The notes under the pieces are model-generated. The model saw only the letters and a program-made list of their open reading frames with translations. It was not told where the DNA came from and ran no database searches. The translations under genes were made by a program, and so were the position numbers. From positions 1 to 5,127 of the forward strand of contig JAGRCC010000428.1 in assembly GCA_020433785.1 (NCBI GenBank): a stretch of 5,127 bases of DNA. The letters are read 5' to 3'. This stretch comes from Anaerolineae bacterium (GTDB taxonomy: Bacteria; Chloroflexota; Anaerolineae; 4572-78; J111). Of this stretch, positions 1-4,672 are shown one piece after another (the first letter of the stretch is position 1; every line of letters starts with the position of its first letter).

Positions 1-417
1 CGCGTGGTTAAACCGAGCGGGCGGGTGGCCGTGAGTCTGTGGTGTGCGATGGAAGAGAGTCCCTATTTTTACACCCTGGTCGAGACCATCGCTCGACACA
101 TTGGCCCGGAGACGGCGGCGGGCTTGCAATCGGCCTTTGCCTTAGCCGATGCGGACGAAATCTACGGGCTGCTTGAGGCCGCGGGCTTCGGGCAGATCGA
201 AATGACAATTAGACAATTGAATTTACCGCTGCCCCACCTAACCGAGTTTATCCCGCGCCACATCAGCGCCACACCGATGGCCGTGGGCTTTAACCAAGCC
301 GACCCGGTGATCCAGCAAAAGATTGTTCGAGAGGTAACGAAGCAGTTACATCAGTATACGATGAATGGATACCCCAGCATCCCCTTCAAATCCCATTTTA
401 TTATGGCTAGAAAATAA
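1..417 (+). CDS. Class I SAM-dependent methyltransferase, C-terminal part (5' truncated)
   Basis: The open frame enters from the left edge, so the true start is outside the window; 138 residues are visible and end at TAA. The first residues, R-V-V-K-P-S-G-R-V-A-V-S-L-W, match the strand and turn after motif III of class I methyltransferases (usual form R-x-L-K-P-G-G-R). A 'DADEIYGLLEAAGF' stretch around residues 50-63 resembles the segment just before the last beta strands in UbiE/Methyltransf_11-type enzymes. The SAM-binding glycine motif would lie upstream and is not visible. The family transfers a methyl group from S-adenosylmethionine in the cytoplasm, but the substrate cannot be told from this part. 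The GTG at position 4 is only an internal Val codon. A 271-bp gap with its own promoter separates it from csoR, so it is probably not part of the copper operon. Fold assignment is fairly sure; specific function is unknown. Confidence 0.8.
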   Translation, partial: RVVKPSGRVAVSLWCAMEESPYFYTLVETIARHIGPETAAGLQSAFALADADEIYGLLEAAGFGQIEMTIRQLNLPLPHLTEFIPRHISATPMAVGFNQADPVIQQKIVREVTKQLHQYTMNGYPSIPFKSHFIMARK

Positions 418-545
418 ATCAATCCTTCAAGAGGTGCCGAATTGTCTCGAATGAGATGAGACGATACGACATGTAAAAATTGCCCTCTAGGTTGTAGTAA
501 GCCATGGGGCTAATCAGGTCACTATTCAATTTAATCAGTTTGTAT

Positions 546-598
546 AAGTCGAGATTTTAGCCAACGCTTTCTTTAGTCAGCAAAAATCTCGACTTTTT
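546..598 (+). terminator. Hairpin with T-run, probable intrinsic terminator upstream of csoR
   Basis: A perfect 13-bp inverted repeat, AAGTCGAGATTTT at 546-558 and AAAATCTCGACTT at 583-595, ends in five T residues (594-598). The 24-nt loop is long for a rho-independent terminator and the stem is not GC-rich, so efficiency is uncertain. It lies between the methyltransferase stop and the csoR promoter and would insulate the copper genes from upstream transcription. It could instead be a palindromic protein-binding site. The rest of 418-545 shows only a weak 7-bp hairpin (442-448 with 458-464) and no gene. Confidence 0.5.
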
Positions 599-603
599 GA
601 TTC

Positions 604-632
604 TTGACAGCAAGTATAAATAGTGCTAACAT
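604..632 (+). promoter_or_regulatory. Sigma70-type promoter of csoR and the copper operon
   Basis: A perfect -35 hexamer TTGACA (604-609) is followed after exactly 17 bp by TAACAT (627-632), which matches the -10 consensus at four of six positions. The predicted transcription start, about 638-641, falls at the left edge of the operator, so bound CsoR would block RNA polymerase. The perfect -35 suggests a strong promoter held down by the repressor. Confidence 0.75.
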
Positions 633-637
633 ACAAA

Positions 638-663
638 TACCCCACCCCCTGGGGGGTGGGGTA
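638..663. promoter_or_regulatory. CsoR operator (G/C-tract palindrome)
   Basis: A 26-bp inverted repeat with perfect 12-bp arms, TACCCCACCCCC (638-649) and its complement (652-663), around a central TG. The TAC-plus-C-tract / G-tract-plus-GTA layout is the known signature of operators bound by CsoR/RcnR-family repressors. It sits directly after the -10 box and 25 bp before the csoR start codon, which fits autoregulation with release by Cu(I). No second copy is visible elsewhere in the window. Confidence 0.85.
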
Positions 664-688
664 AGGAAACGAGTACAAAGGCGTCATC

Positions 689-958
689 ATGGATGAAGAA
701 ACAAAAAATATCGTAAATCGGCTTAAAAGTATCGAAGGGCATGTGCGTGGTGTAACCAAAATGGTGGAGGACGGCGCTTACTGCATCGACATTGTCAATC
801 AAATCAGCGCCATTCAGGCCGCGCTGCAAAAAGCGAGCGCCATGGTGCTGGATCGACATTTGCACACCTGCGTCACCACGGCCATTCGCGGCGATGATCC
901 AGCCGAGCGAGAGCGGGTCATCGACGAAATTATGGGTGTCTTTAACGCCAAGAAATAG
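689..958 (+). CDS. csoR: Copper-sensing transcriptional repressor, CsoR family
   Basis: This 89-residue protein has the length and all-helical pattern of the CsoR/RcnR/FrmR (DUF156) family. The family hallmark 'R-L-K-x-I-E-G-H-V-R-G' lies at residues 11-21. The copper ligands fit Cys32, His57 and Cys61; their spacing of 25 and 4 residues is the same as C36-H61-C65 of Mycobacterium tuberculosis CsoR, which supports Cu(I) sensing rather than nickel or formaldehyde. Apo-CsoR tetramers bind G/C-tract operators, and Cu(I) binding in a trigonal Cys-His-Cys site releases the DNA. The start at 689 follows a modest AAAGG (677-681) with 7-nt spacing. The operator immediately upstream implies autoregulation, and copZ and copA downstream are the expected targets. 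Function is well supported by both residues and context. Confidence 0.95.
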   Translation: MDEETKNIVNRLKSIEGHVRGVTKMVEDGAYCIDIVNQISAIQAALQKASAMVLDRHLHTCVTTAIRGDDPAERERVIDEIMGVFNAKK

Positions 959-997
959 CCGGGGTTTTAACCCATAGATAAAGATTGATGTCTTCAA

Positions 998-1031
998 AAA
1001 AGGTGACTGTCAGAAGTGACAGTCACCTTTT
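998..1031 (+). terminator. 14-bp perfect hairpin between csoR and copZ (attenuator or terminator)
   Basis: AAAAGGTGACTGTC (998-1011) and GACAGTCACCTTTT (1018-1031) form a 14-bp perfect stem with a 6-nt loop AGAAGT. The A-tract before and T-tract after give the shape of a bidirectional intrinsic terminator, though only four T residues follow. It lies 40 nt after the csoR stop and 40 nt before copZ, so it could partly terminate transcripts or protect mRNA ends, setting a csoR:copZ ratio. No convincing new promoter is seen between it and copZ. Confidence 0.5.
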
Positions 1032-1071
1032 GAAAATAAATTGTGTAATAGTTAGAGAGGATAGACACATT

Positions 1072-1281
1072 ATGCAAACCAAAACATTCAAAGTACCCGG
1101 TATTTCCTGCGGTCACTGCGTCCGCACCATTGAAAATGAAGTCAGTGACCTGGAGGGCGTCAAAATGGTTTCGGCCTCGCAGGACACGAAGATGGTCACA
1201 GTCGAGTGGGATGAGCCGCCTCAAAGTTGGGAAGGCATCAAGGCCTTGTTGGAAGAGATCAACTATCCACCGGAAAATTAG
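1072..1281 (+). CDS. copZ: CopZ-like copper chaperone, single HMA domain
   Basis: A 69-residue protein made of one heavy-metal-associated domain with the beta-alpha-beta-beta-alpha-beta pattern. The metal site is Cys13-Gly-His-Cys16 in the segment 'G-I-S-C-G-H-C', equivalent to the family's MxCxxC loop with Met replaced by Ile. Such proteins bind Cu(I) in the cytoplasm and pass it to the N-terminal domains of CopA or to CsoR. The ATG at 1072 was chosen over an in-frame TTG at 985 because the extra 29 residues are the translation of the 998-1031 hairpin, and because AGAGAGG (1054-1060) precedes this ATG. The second helix carries a Pro-Pro-Gln-Ser-Trp insertion-like turn (residues 49-53), slightly unusual. 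Its place between csoR and copA makes a copper role more likely than mercury or zinc. Confidence 0.88.
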   Translation: MQTKTFKVPGISCGHCVRTIENEVSDLEGVKMVSASQDTKMVTVEWDEPPQSWEGIKALLEEINYPPEN

Positions 1282-1299
1282 GAAGGCAGCCGACGGCTG

Positions 1300-1353
1300 A
1301 CCGCCGGCCGCCATTGTCGTCAGGGCATGGGGTCGGCGGTAGGACAGTTTTTT
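1300..1353 (+). terminator. Imperfect GC-rich stem with a distal T6 run (weak terminator candidate)
   Basis: Bases 1300-1309 can pair with 1331-1340 (ten pairs, one of them G-U) across a 21-nt loop, and six T residues follow at 1348-1353. The seven-base gap between stem and T-run is too long for a classic intrinsic terminator, so this is only a possibility. A small 6-bp palindrome (1287-1299) lies just before it. If it works, it would reduce expression of the downstream lipoprotein gene, whose ATG is at 1360. Confidence 0.25.
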
Positions 1354-1359
1354 CGATTG

Positions 1360-1734
1360 ATGAAATTAGTTATCCGACTGGCTTTATTATGCGCCTTCAT
1401 CCTGCTCTTGGCGGGGTGCGGCGCTGAAGCGACTCCGCCGCTGGCGGTGGCAGGTGAACCAACCCTGGTTTACCTCTACACCGAAGGCTGACCCCCTTGA
1501 GCGGAGATGACACCCATCGTGGATGGGTTAGAGCAAACTTATCGCGGGCGGCTCGTTTTCAAACGCGTCAATGCCAATGAAGGCGACGGCCCCGCTATCA
1601 TGCGCGATTATCGCATTCCCGGCCATCCAACCACGCTAATCTTTGACAGCGAGGGACGAGAGGTTCAACGCTTCATCGGGCCACAGCCGGCTGAGGCGAT
1701 AGAGGATGTGATTTTGACGGTTGTAAATGAATAA
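1360..1734 (+). CDS. Thioredoxin-like lipoprotein with UGA-Pro-Pro-UGA active site (candidate double selenoprotein)
   Basis: Read through two TGA codons, the frame gives 124 residues. Residues 1-20 form a lipoprotein signal: Lys2 and Arg6, a hydrophobic run, then lipobox L-A-G-C with Cys20. A thioredoxin-like domain follows: strand 'TLVYLYTEG' (35-43), [TGA]44-Pro-Pro-[TGA]47, helix 'AEMTPIVDGLEQ', then 'RLVFKRVNAN' and 'YRIPGHPTTLIFD' with the cis-proline at Pro90. The two TGAs occupy exactly the CxxC cysteines and are the only interruptions. Cys11 and Cys20 use TGC and copA ends in TGA, so TGA is not a general cysteine codon here. A hairpin at 1512-1528 could act as SECIS. The product would be a membrane-anchored oxidoreductase outside the cytoplasm, possibly protecting or reducing copper-exposed thiols. 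The ATG at 1360 lacks a good Shine-Dalgarno; AGGA (1341-1344) is 15 nt away, and TTG 1357 or ATG 1327 are alternatives. A pseudogene with two hits is the main rival. Confidence 0.75.
1489..1500 (+). other. UGA-CCC-CCU-UGA: two candidate selenocysteine codons at the CxxC site
   Basis: TGA at 1489-1491 and TGA at 1498-1500 flank two proline codons in the frame set by the lipoprotein signal. CPPC is a common thioredoxin-like active site, so the expected protein is C-P-P-C with each Cys replaced by TGA. Both are one base away from TGC or TGT. The same frame is open before them from 1327 and after them to 1734. Confidence 0.7.
1512..1528 (+). promoter_or_regulatory. Candidate bacterial SECIS hairpin
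   Basis: ACCCATC (1512-1518) and GATGGGT (1522-1528) form a perfect 7-bp stem with loop GUG. It begins 11 nt after the second UGA and is 17 nt long; both spacing and size resemble the minimal upper stem-loop of the Escherichia coli fdhF SECIS. The loop holds a G-U pair of neighbours, as in the SelB-recognised loop. The bulged U of the E. coli element is not seen. The same hairpin lies 20 nt after the first UGA and might serve both. Confidence 0.5.
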
Positions 1735-1735
1735 C

Positions 1736-1799
1736 GAGTAATTAGGAAATGGTAATTGAGTGGTCTAAAAAATCTCCAATTACCAATTACCAATTACTC
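1736..1799. repeat. Palindromic heptamer-repeat element in the copA leader
   Basis: The right arm holds three perfect tandem copies of the 7-mer CAATTAC (1777-1797). The left arm carries complementary words: GAGTAATT (1736-1743) pairs with AATTACTC (1792-1799), and GGTAATTG (1751-1758) pairs with CAATTACC (1777-1784). Together they form a long imperfect hairpin with a loop near 1759-1776. It starts two bases after the lipoprotein stop. It looks like a small dispersed palindromic repeat rather than coding sequence. Confidence 0.6.
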
Positions 1800-1812
1800 C
1801 TTTTATAAGGAG
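1797..1812 (+). promoter_or_regulatory. copA Shine-Dalgarno inside a small hairpin
   Basis: AAGGAG (1807-1812) lies 8 nt before the copA ATG and is a strong ribosome-binding site that fixes the start. CTCCTT (1797-1802) is its exact complement across a TTAT loop, so the site can be hidden in a 6-bp stem. The CTC of this stem is also the end of the upstream repeat's long hairpin, so the two structures compete. Confidence 0.55.
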
Positions 1813-1820
1813 ATGTCACA

Positions 1821-4403
1821 ATGGCACAACAGCAACAGATCACCATGCCTGTTCTGGGCATGACCTGTGCCAACTGCGTGGCGACGGTTGAGAGAAACGT
1901 AAAAAAAGTAGAGGGTGTCGATGAGGCGGCGGTTAATTTTAGCACCGAAAAAGTCTCGGTTAGCTATGATCCGGCCAAGGCGACGCCGCAAGTCATTATC
2001 GATCGCATTGCTCGAGCCGGCTATGAAGTGCCGGTCGCCAGTATCGAACTGCCGATTACCGGGATGACCTGTGCCAACTGTGTCAACACAGTCGAGCGAA
2101 CGCTCAACAAAAAAGTACCGGGAATTCTGGAAGCGAACGTCAATTTCGCTACTGAAAAAGCCACGGTCAAATATATTCCCGGCGCAGTGACTCGCGCCGA
2201 TATGGTTGCTGCTGTTGAAAGAGCCGGCTACGGCGTGGTGGCCGCCGACTCCGACGAAGCGCTAGTCGATGCCGAAAAAGAGGCCCGTGAGCGCGAGATC
2301 AGGGATCAGACCCGCAAATTGTGGGTTGGGGTGATCTTTACGCTGCCACTGTTTCTGATGAGCATGGCCCGTGATTTTGGGCTGGTGGGTCACTGGGCTC
2401 ACGCCGGTTGGGTCAATTATCTGTTCTTGCTACTGGCCACACCGGTGCAATTTTACACCGGCTGGGATTATTACGTCGGCGCTTATAAAAGCCTGCGCAA
2501 CAAATCGGCCAATATGGATGTGCTGGTGGCGCTGGGCTCGTCGGTGGCGTACGTTTATTCGATTATCGTCACGGTCGGGCTGCTGGGCGGGCACGTTTAT
2601 TTCGAAACCTCAGCGGCGATTATTACCTTGATCAAAGTCGGCAAGCTGCTGGAGGTGCAGGCCAAAGGCAAAACCAGCGAGGCCATCAAAGCGTTGATGG
2701 GCTTGCAAGCCAAAACCGCGCGAGTGGTGCGTAACGGCACGGAAGTCGATATCCCGGTCGATCAGGTCGAGGTGGGCGATACCGTGATCGTTCGCCCGGG
2801 CGAAAAAGTGCCGGTCGATGGCGTCGTGGTGAATGGTTATTCCTCGGTCGATGAGGCCCTGTTGACGGGCGAAAGTTTGCCGGTTAATAAAAAAGTGGGG
2901 GATGAGGTCATCGGCGCAACGCTCAACAAGCAGGGCTTGCTCAAGATCGAAGCGACCAAAGTGGGACGCGATACGGCCCTGGCCCAGATTGTGCGGCTAG
3001 TCGAAGCCGCGCAAGGCTCCAAAGCGCCAATTCAGGCCCTGGCGGATAAAGTCGCGGCCATATTTGTCCCGGCAGTAATCAGTATCGCCGTACTAACCTT
3101 CATCGCCTGGCTGGCTAGCGGGGCGGGCTTCACTCCGGCGCTGGTCCGGCTGGTGGCCGTGCTGGTCATCGCCTGCCCCTGTGCCTTGGGTCTAGCCACC
3201 CCGACTGCGATTGTAGTCGGTATGGGGAAAGGGGCCGGGCAAGGCATTCTCTTCAAGAACAGCACCGCCCTCGAACGGTCGCATGCCCTTCGGGCTATCG
3301 TTTTGGACAAAACCGGCACCATTACCAAAGGCGAACCAGCCGTCACCGATATCATTGTCAGCGATGACGTATCGGAAGTCGGTAGTCGGAAGCCGGTAGT
3401 CAGTAGTCGGATGTCGGTAGCCGGGAGTCAGATACCCGAACTAGGGAGCGAACCAAATACCAATTATTCATCTCTCACCCCCCAACCTGATGCTTCATTC
3501 TCCATTCTCAATTCTCAATTCTCAATTCTCCGCCTGGCCGCTTCGGTCGAGCGGGGATCGGAGCATCCGCTGGGTGAGGCCGTGGTTCGAGCGGCACAGG
3601 CCGAAGGGTTGGCCTTGAGCGAGCCGGCGAACTTCGAAGCAATTGCCGGCCACGGGGTGGCGGCTGAAGTGGACGGGTATCGCGTGCTGTTGGGCAACCG
3701 GCGCTTAATGGAACGCGAAGAAGTTAACCTCAACGGCCTCGGTCCCAAGGTCGAGCAGTTGCAGAATGAAGCTAAAACCGCGATGTGGGTGGCTATCGAT
3801 GGCCAAGCCAGTGCGGTTATCGGCATTGCCGATACGATCAAAGACGGATCGAAGGAAGCCATTGCCAAACTCAAGAAAATGGGCTTGCAGGTGGTCATGA
3901 TGACCGGTGACAACCGGGCCACGGCCGAGGCCATCGCCACCGAAGTTGGCGTCGATCGGGTGCTGGCCGAAGTGTTGCCAGGCGATAAAGCGGCCAACGT
4001 TGCCAAGCTGCAAGAGGAAGGGCTGACAGTAGCGATGGTCGGCGATGGCATCAATGATGCCCCGGCGCTGGCCCAGGCCGATGTCGGCATCGCCATTGGC
4101 ACGGGGGCCGATGTGGCGATGGAAGCCGCCGGTATCACGCTGATTAGCGGCGACCTGCGGGGCGTTCCAAAAGCCATTGGGCTGAGTCACGCCACCATGC
4201 GGACCATCAAGCAAAACTTGTTTTGGGCTTTTGCTTACAACGTAATTCTCATTCCGGTGGCGGCCGGCGTGTTAACCTTCTTCCCCGGTTTGCCTATTTA
4301 CTTGCGCGAACTGCATCCCATCGCTGCCGCGTTTGCGATGGCCTTCAGTTCGGTCACGGTGGTCGGTAACAGCTTGCGTCTGCGTGGAGCAAAAATCGAT
4401 TGA
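1821..4403 (+). CDS. copA: Cu(+)-exporting P1B-1-type ATPase CopA with repeat-derived insertion
   Basis: An 860-residue inner-membrane pump that uses ATP to move Cu(I) out of the cytoplasm. Two N-terminal HMA domains carry GMTCANC metal sites (Cys16/Cys19, Cys84/Cys87). Predicted membrane segments begin near 167, 199, 232, 262, 412 and 440, with two more near 799-819 and 836-851. The transport site is Cys452-Pro-Cys454, with Tyr806-Asn807 in segment 7 and Met840-x2-Ser843-Ser844 in segment 8, the Cu(I) P1B-1 pattern. Catalytic motifs are TGES (349-352), DKTGT with phosphorylated Asp496, His582-Pro583, and GDGINDAP (741-748). The start is set by AAGGAG at 1807. Residues about 518-569 are an extra low-complexity stretch encoded by heptanucleotide repeats, making the protein longer than usual two-HMA CopA proteins (about 800). 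All catalytic motifs are intact, so it is probably functional. It would receive Cu(I) from the upstream CopZ. Confidence 0.97.
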   Translation: MAQQQQITMPVLGMTCANCVATVERNVKKVEGVDEAAVNFSTEKVSVSYDPAKATPQVIIDRIARAGYEVPVASIELPITGMTCANCVNTVERTLNKKVPGILEANVNFATEKATVKYIPGAVTRADMVAAVERAGYGVVAADSDEALVDAEKEAREREIRDQTRKLWVGVIFTLPLFLMSMARDFGLVGHWAHAGWVNYLFLLLATPVQFYTGWDYYVGAYKSLRNKSANMDVLVALGSSVAYVYSIIVTVGLLGGHVYFETSAAIITLIKVGKLLEVQAKGKTSEAIKALMGLQAKTARVVRNGTEVDIPVDQVEVGDTVIVRPGEKVPVDGVVVNGYSSVDEALLTGESLPVNKKVGDEVIGATLNKQGLLKIEATKVGRDTALAQIVRLVEAAQGSKAPIQALADKVAAIFVPAVISIAVLTFIAWLASGAGFTPALVRLVAVLVIACPCALGLATPTAIVVGMGKGAGQGILFKNSTALERSHALRAIVLDKTGTITKGEPAVTDIIVSDDVSEVGSRKPVVSSRMSVAGSQIPELGSEPNTNYSSLTPQPDASFSILNSQFSILRLAASVERGSEHPLGEAVVRAAQAEGLALSEPANFEAIAGHGVAAEVDGYRVLLGNRRLMEREEVNLNGLGPKVEQLQNEAKTAMWVAIDGQASAVIGIADTIKDGSKEAIAKLKKMGLQVVMMTGDNRATAEAIATEVGVDRVLAEVLPGDKAANVAKLQEEGLTVAMVGDGINDAPALAQADVGIAIGTGADVAMEAAGITLISGDLRGVPKAIGLSHATMRTIKQNLFWAFAYNVILIPVAAGVLTFFPGLPIYLRELHPIAAAFAMAFSSVTVVGNSLRLRGAKID
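3370..3432 (+). repeat. Degenerate 7-bp tandem repeat (AGTCGGW) inside copA, nine units
   Basis: Nine consecutive heptamers fit a consensus AGTCGG(A/T): TATCGGA, AGTCGGT, AGTCGGA, AGCCGGT, AGTCAGT, AGTCGGA, TGTCGGT, AGCCGGG, AGTCAGA. The 63 bp stay in the copA frame and encode a Ser/Gly/Val-rich stretch just after the phosphorylation domain strand. It forms the left part of the copA insertion. Confidence 0.75.
3496..3530 (+). repeat. 7-bp tandem repeat ((C/A)ATTCTC) inside copA, five units
   Basis: Two copies of CATTCTC (3496-3509) are followed by three copies of AATTCTC (3510-3530). Read in the copA frame they give '[12 protein letters not shown]' with a seven-residue period. The array ends where normal CopA sequence (L-R-L-A-A-S-V-E) resumes. 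The unit resembles the CAATTAC heptamer in the copA leader. Confidence 0.8.
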
Positions 4404-4416
4404 TTGTATTTTTCGA

Positions 4417-4474
4417 GGAGCGACAAAGTTGGCTTTGTCATTCGCAGGAAGGTCAAAGTAAACTTTGACGCTCC
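4417..4474. repeat. Double-hairpin palindromic element after copA
   Basis: Two 7-bp hairpins, GACAAAG/CTTTGTC (4422-4428 with 4433-4439, loop TTGG) and GTCAAAG/CTTTGAC (4452-4458 with 4463-4469, loop TAAA), are enclosed by GGAGC (4417-4421) pairing with GCTCC (4470-4474). The result is a three-way-junction shape that reads GGAGCG...CGCTCC on both strands. It begins 14 nt after the copA stop and could end or stabilise the copA transcript. It has no T-run and looks like a REP/BIME-type interspersed repeat. The remaining gap to 4672 shows no gene or RNA. Confidence 0.55.
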
Positions 4475-4613
4475 AAATCATTAAGTTCAAAAGAGTGCCA
4501 TAATCCCCACGTGAGTTAATTATAGCCTCGTATCCTAGCCTGCTGATCTAGTCCAAGACTAACCGCTCAGCCAGTGGGCAAACTCTCCAAATGCCTGATG
4601 CGTCCCCGGCCTA

Positions 4614-4640
4614 TTGACCGTATACTTTAAAAGATAATAC
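4614..4640 (+). promoter_or_regulatory. Possible promoter for the downstream ATPase
   Basis: TTGACC (4614-4619) resembles a -35 box, and TAATAC (4635-4640) or the overlapping GATAAT could be a -10 box. The spacing (15 bp or 13 bp) is shorter than the ideal 17, so support is weak. No CsoR-type G/C palindrome lies nearby, so copper control of this gene is not suggested. Confidence 0.3.
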
Positions 4641-4672
4641 GCGACGTTAATGAGTAGCAACGGACGCTCCTA

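Noticed and set aside
442..464. Hairpin TTGTCTC/GAGACGA after the methyltransferase
   Set aside because: Only seven pairs with one G-U and no T-run; it is too weak to call a terminator.
985..1071. Longer copZ starting at TTG 985
   Set aside because: The extra residues are the translation of the 998-1031 hairpin and do not resemble an HMA domain. ATG 1072 gives the usual length and has a purine-rich site before it.
1227..1427. 66-residue + strand frame overlapping copZ and the lipoprotein gene
   Set aside because: It lies out of frame over two better-supported genes and its protein shows no recognisable domain.
1489..1500. Alternative genetic code with TGA read as Trp or Cys
   Set aside because: copA ends at TGA at its normal C-terminus, tryptophan is encoded by TGG and cysteine by TGC or TGT throughout the window. 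TGA is otherwise absent inside genes.
1507..1734. Stand-alone 75-residue protein starting at ATG 1507
   Set aside because: It begins in the middle of the first thioredoxin helix and lacks the active site and first strand. The same frame continues upstream through two TGA codons to a proper signal peptide, so it is better read as the tail of the 1360-1734 gene. Reinitiation at 1507 remains a minor possibility.
1360..1734. Ordinary pseudogene with two nonsense mutations
   Set aside because: Both stops fall exactly on the two CxxC cysteines, there is no frameshift, and all other fold features including the cis-proline are intact. This pattern favours recoding, though genome data are needed to exclude decay.
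1777..1797. CRISPR-like short repeats
   Set aside because: The units are directly adjacent 7-mers without spacers, so they are a simple tandem repeat.
3515..4214. Long minus-strand open frames (220 and 169 residues) opposite copA
   Set aside because: They are Ala/Ser/Pro-rich shadows of the copA coding strand, with no ribosome site or family resemblance.
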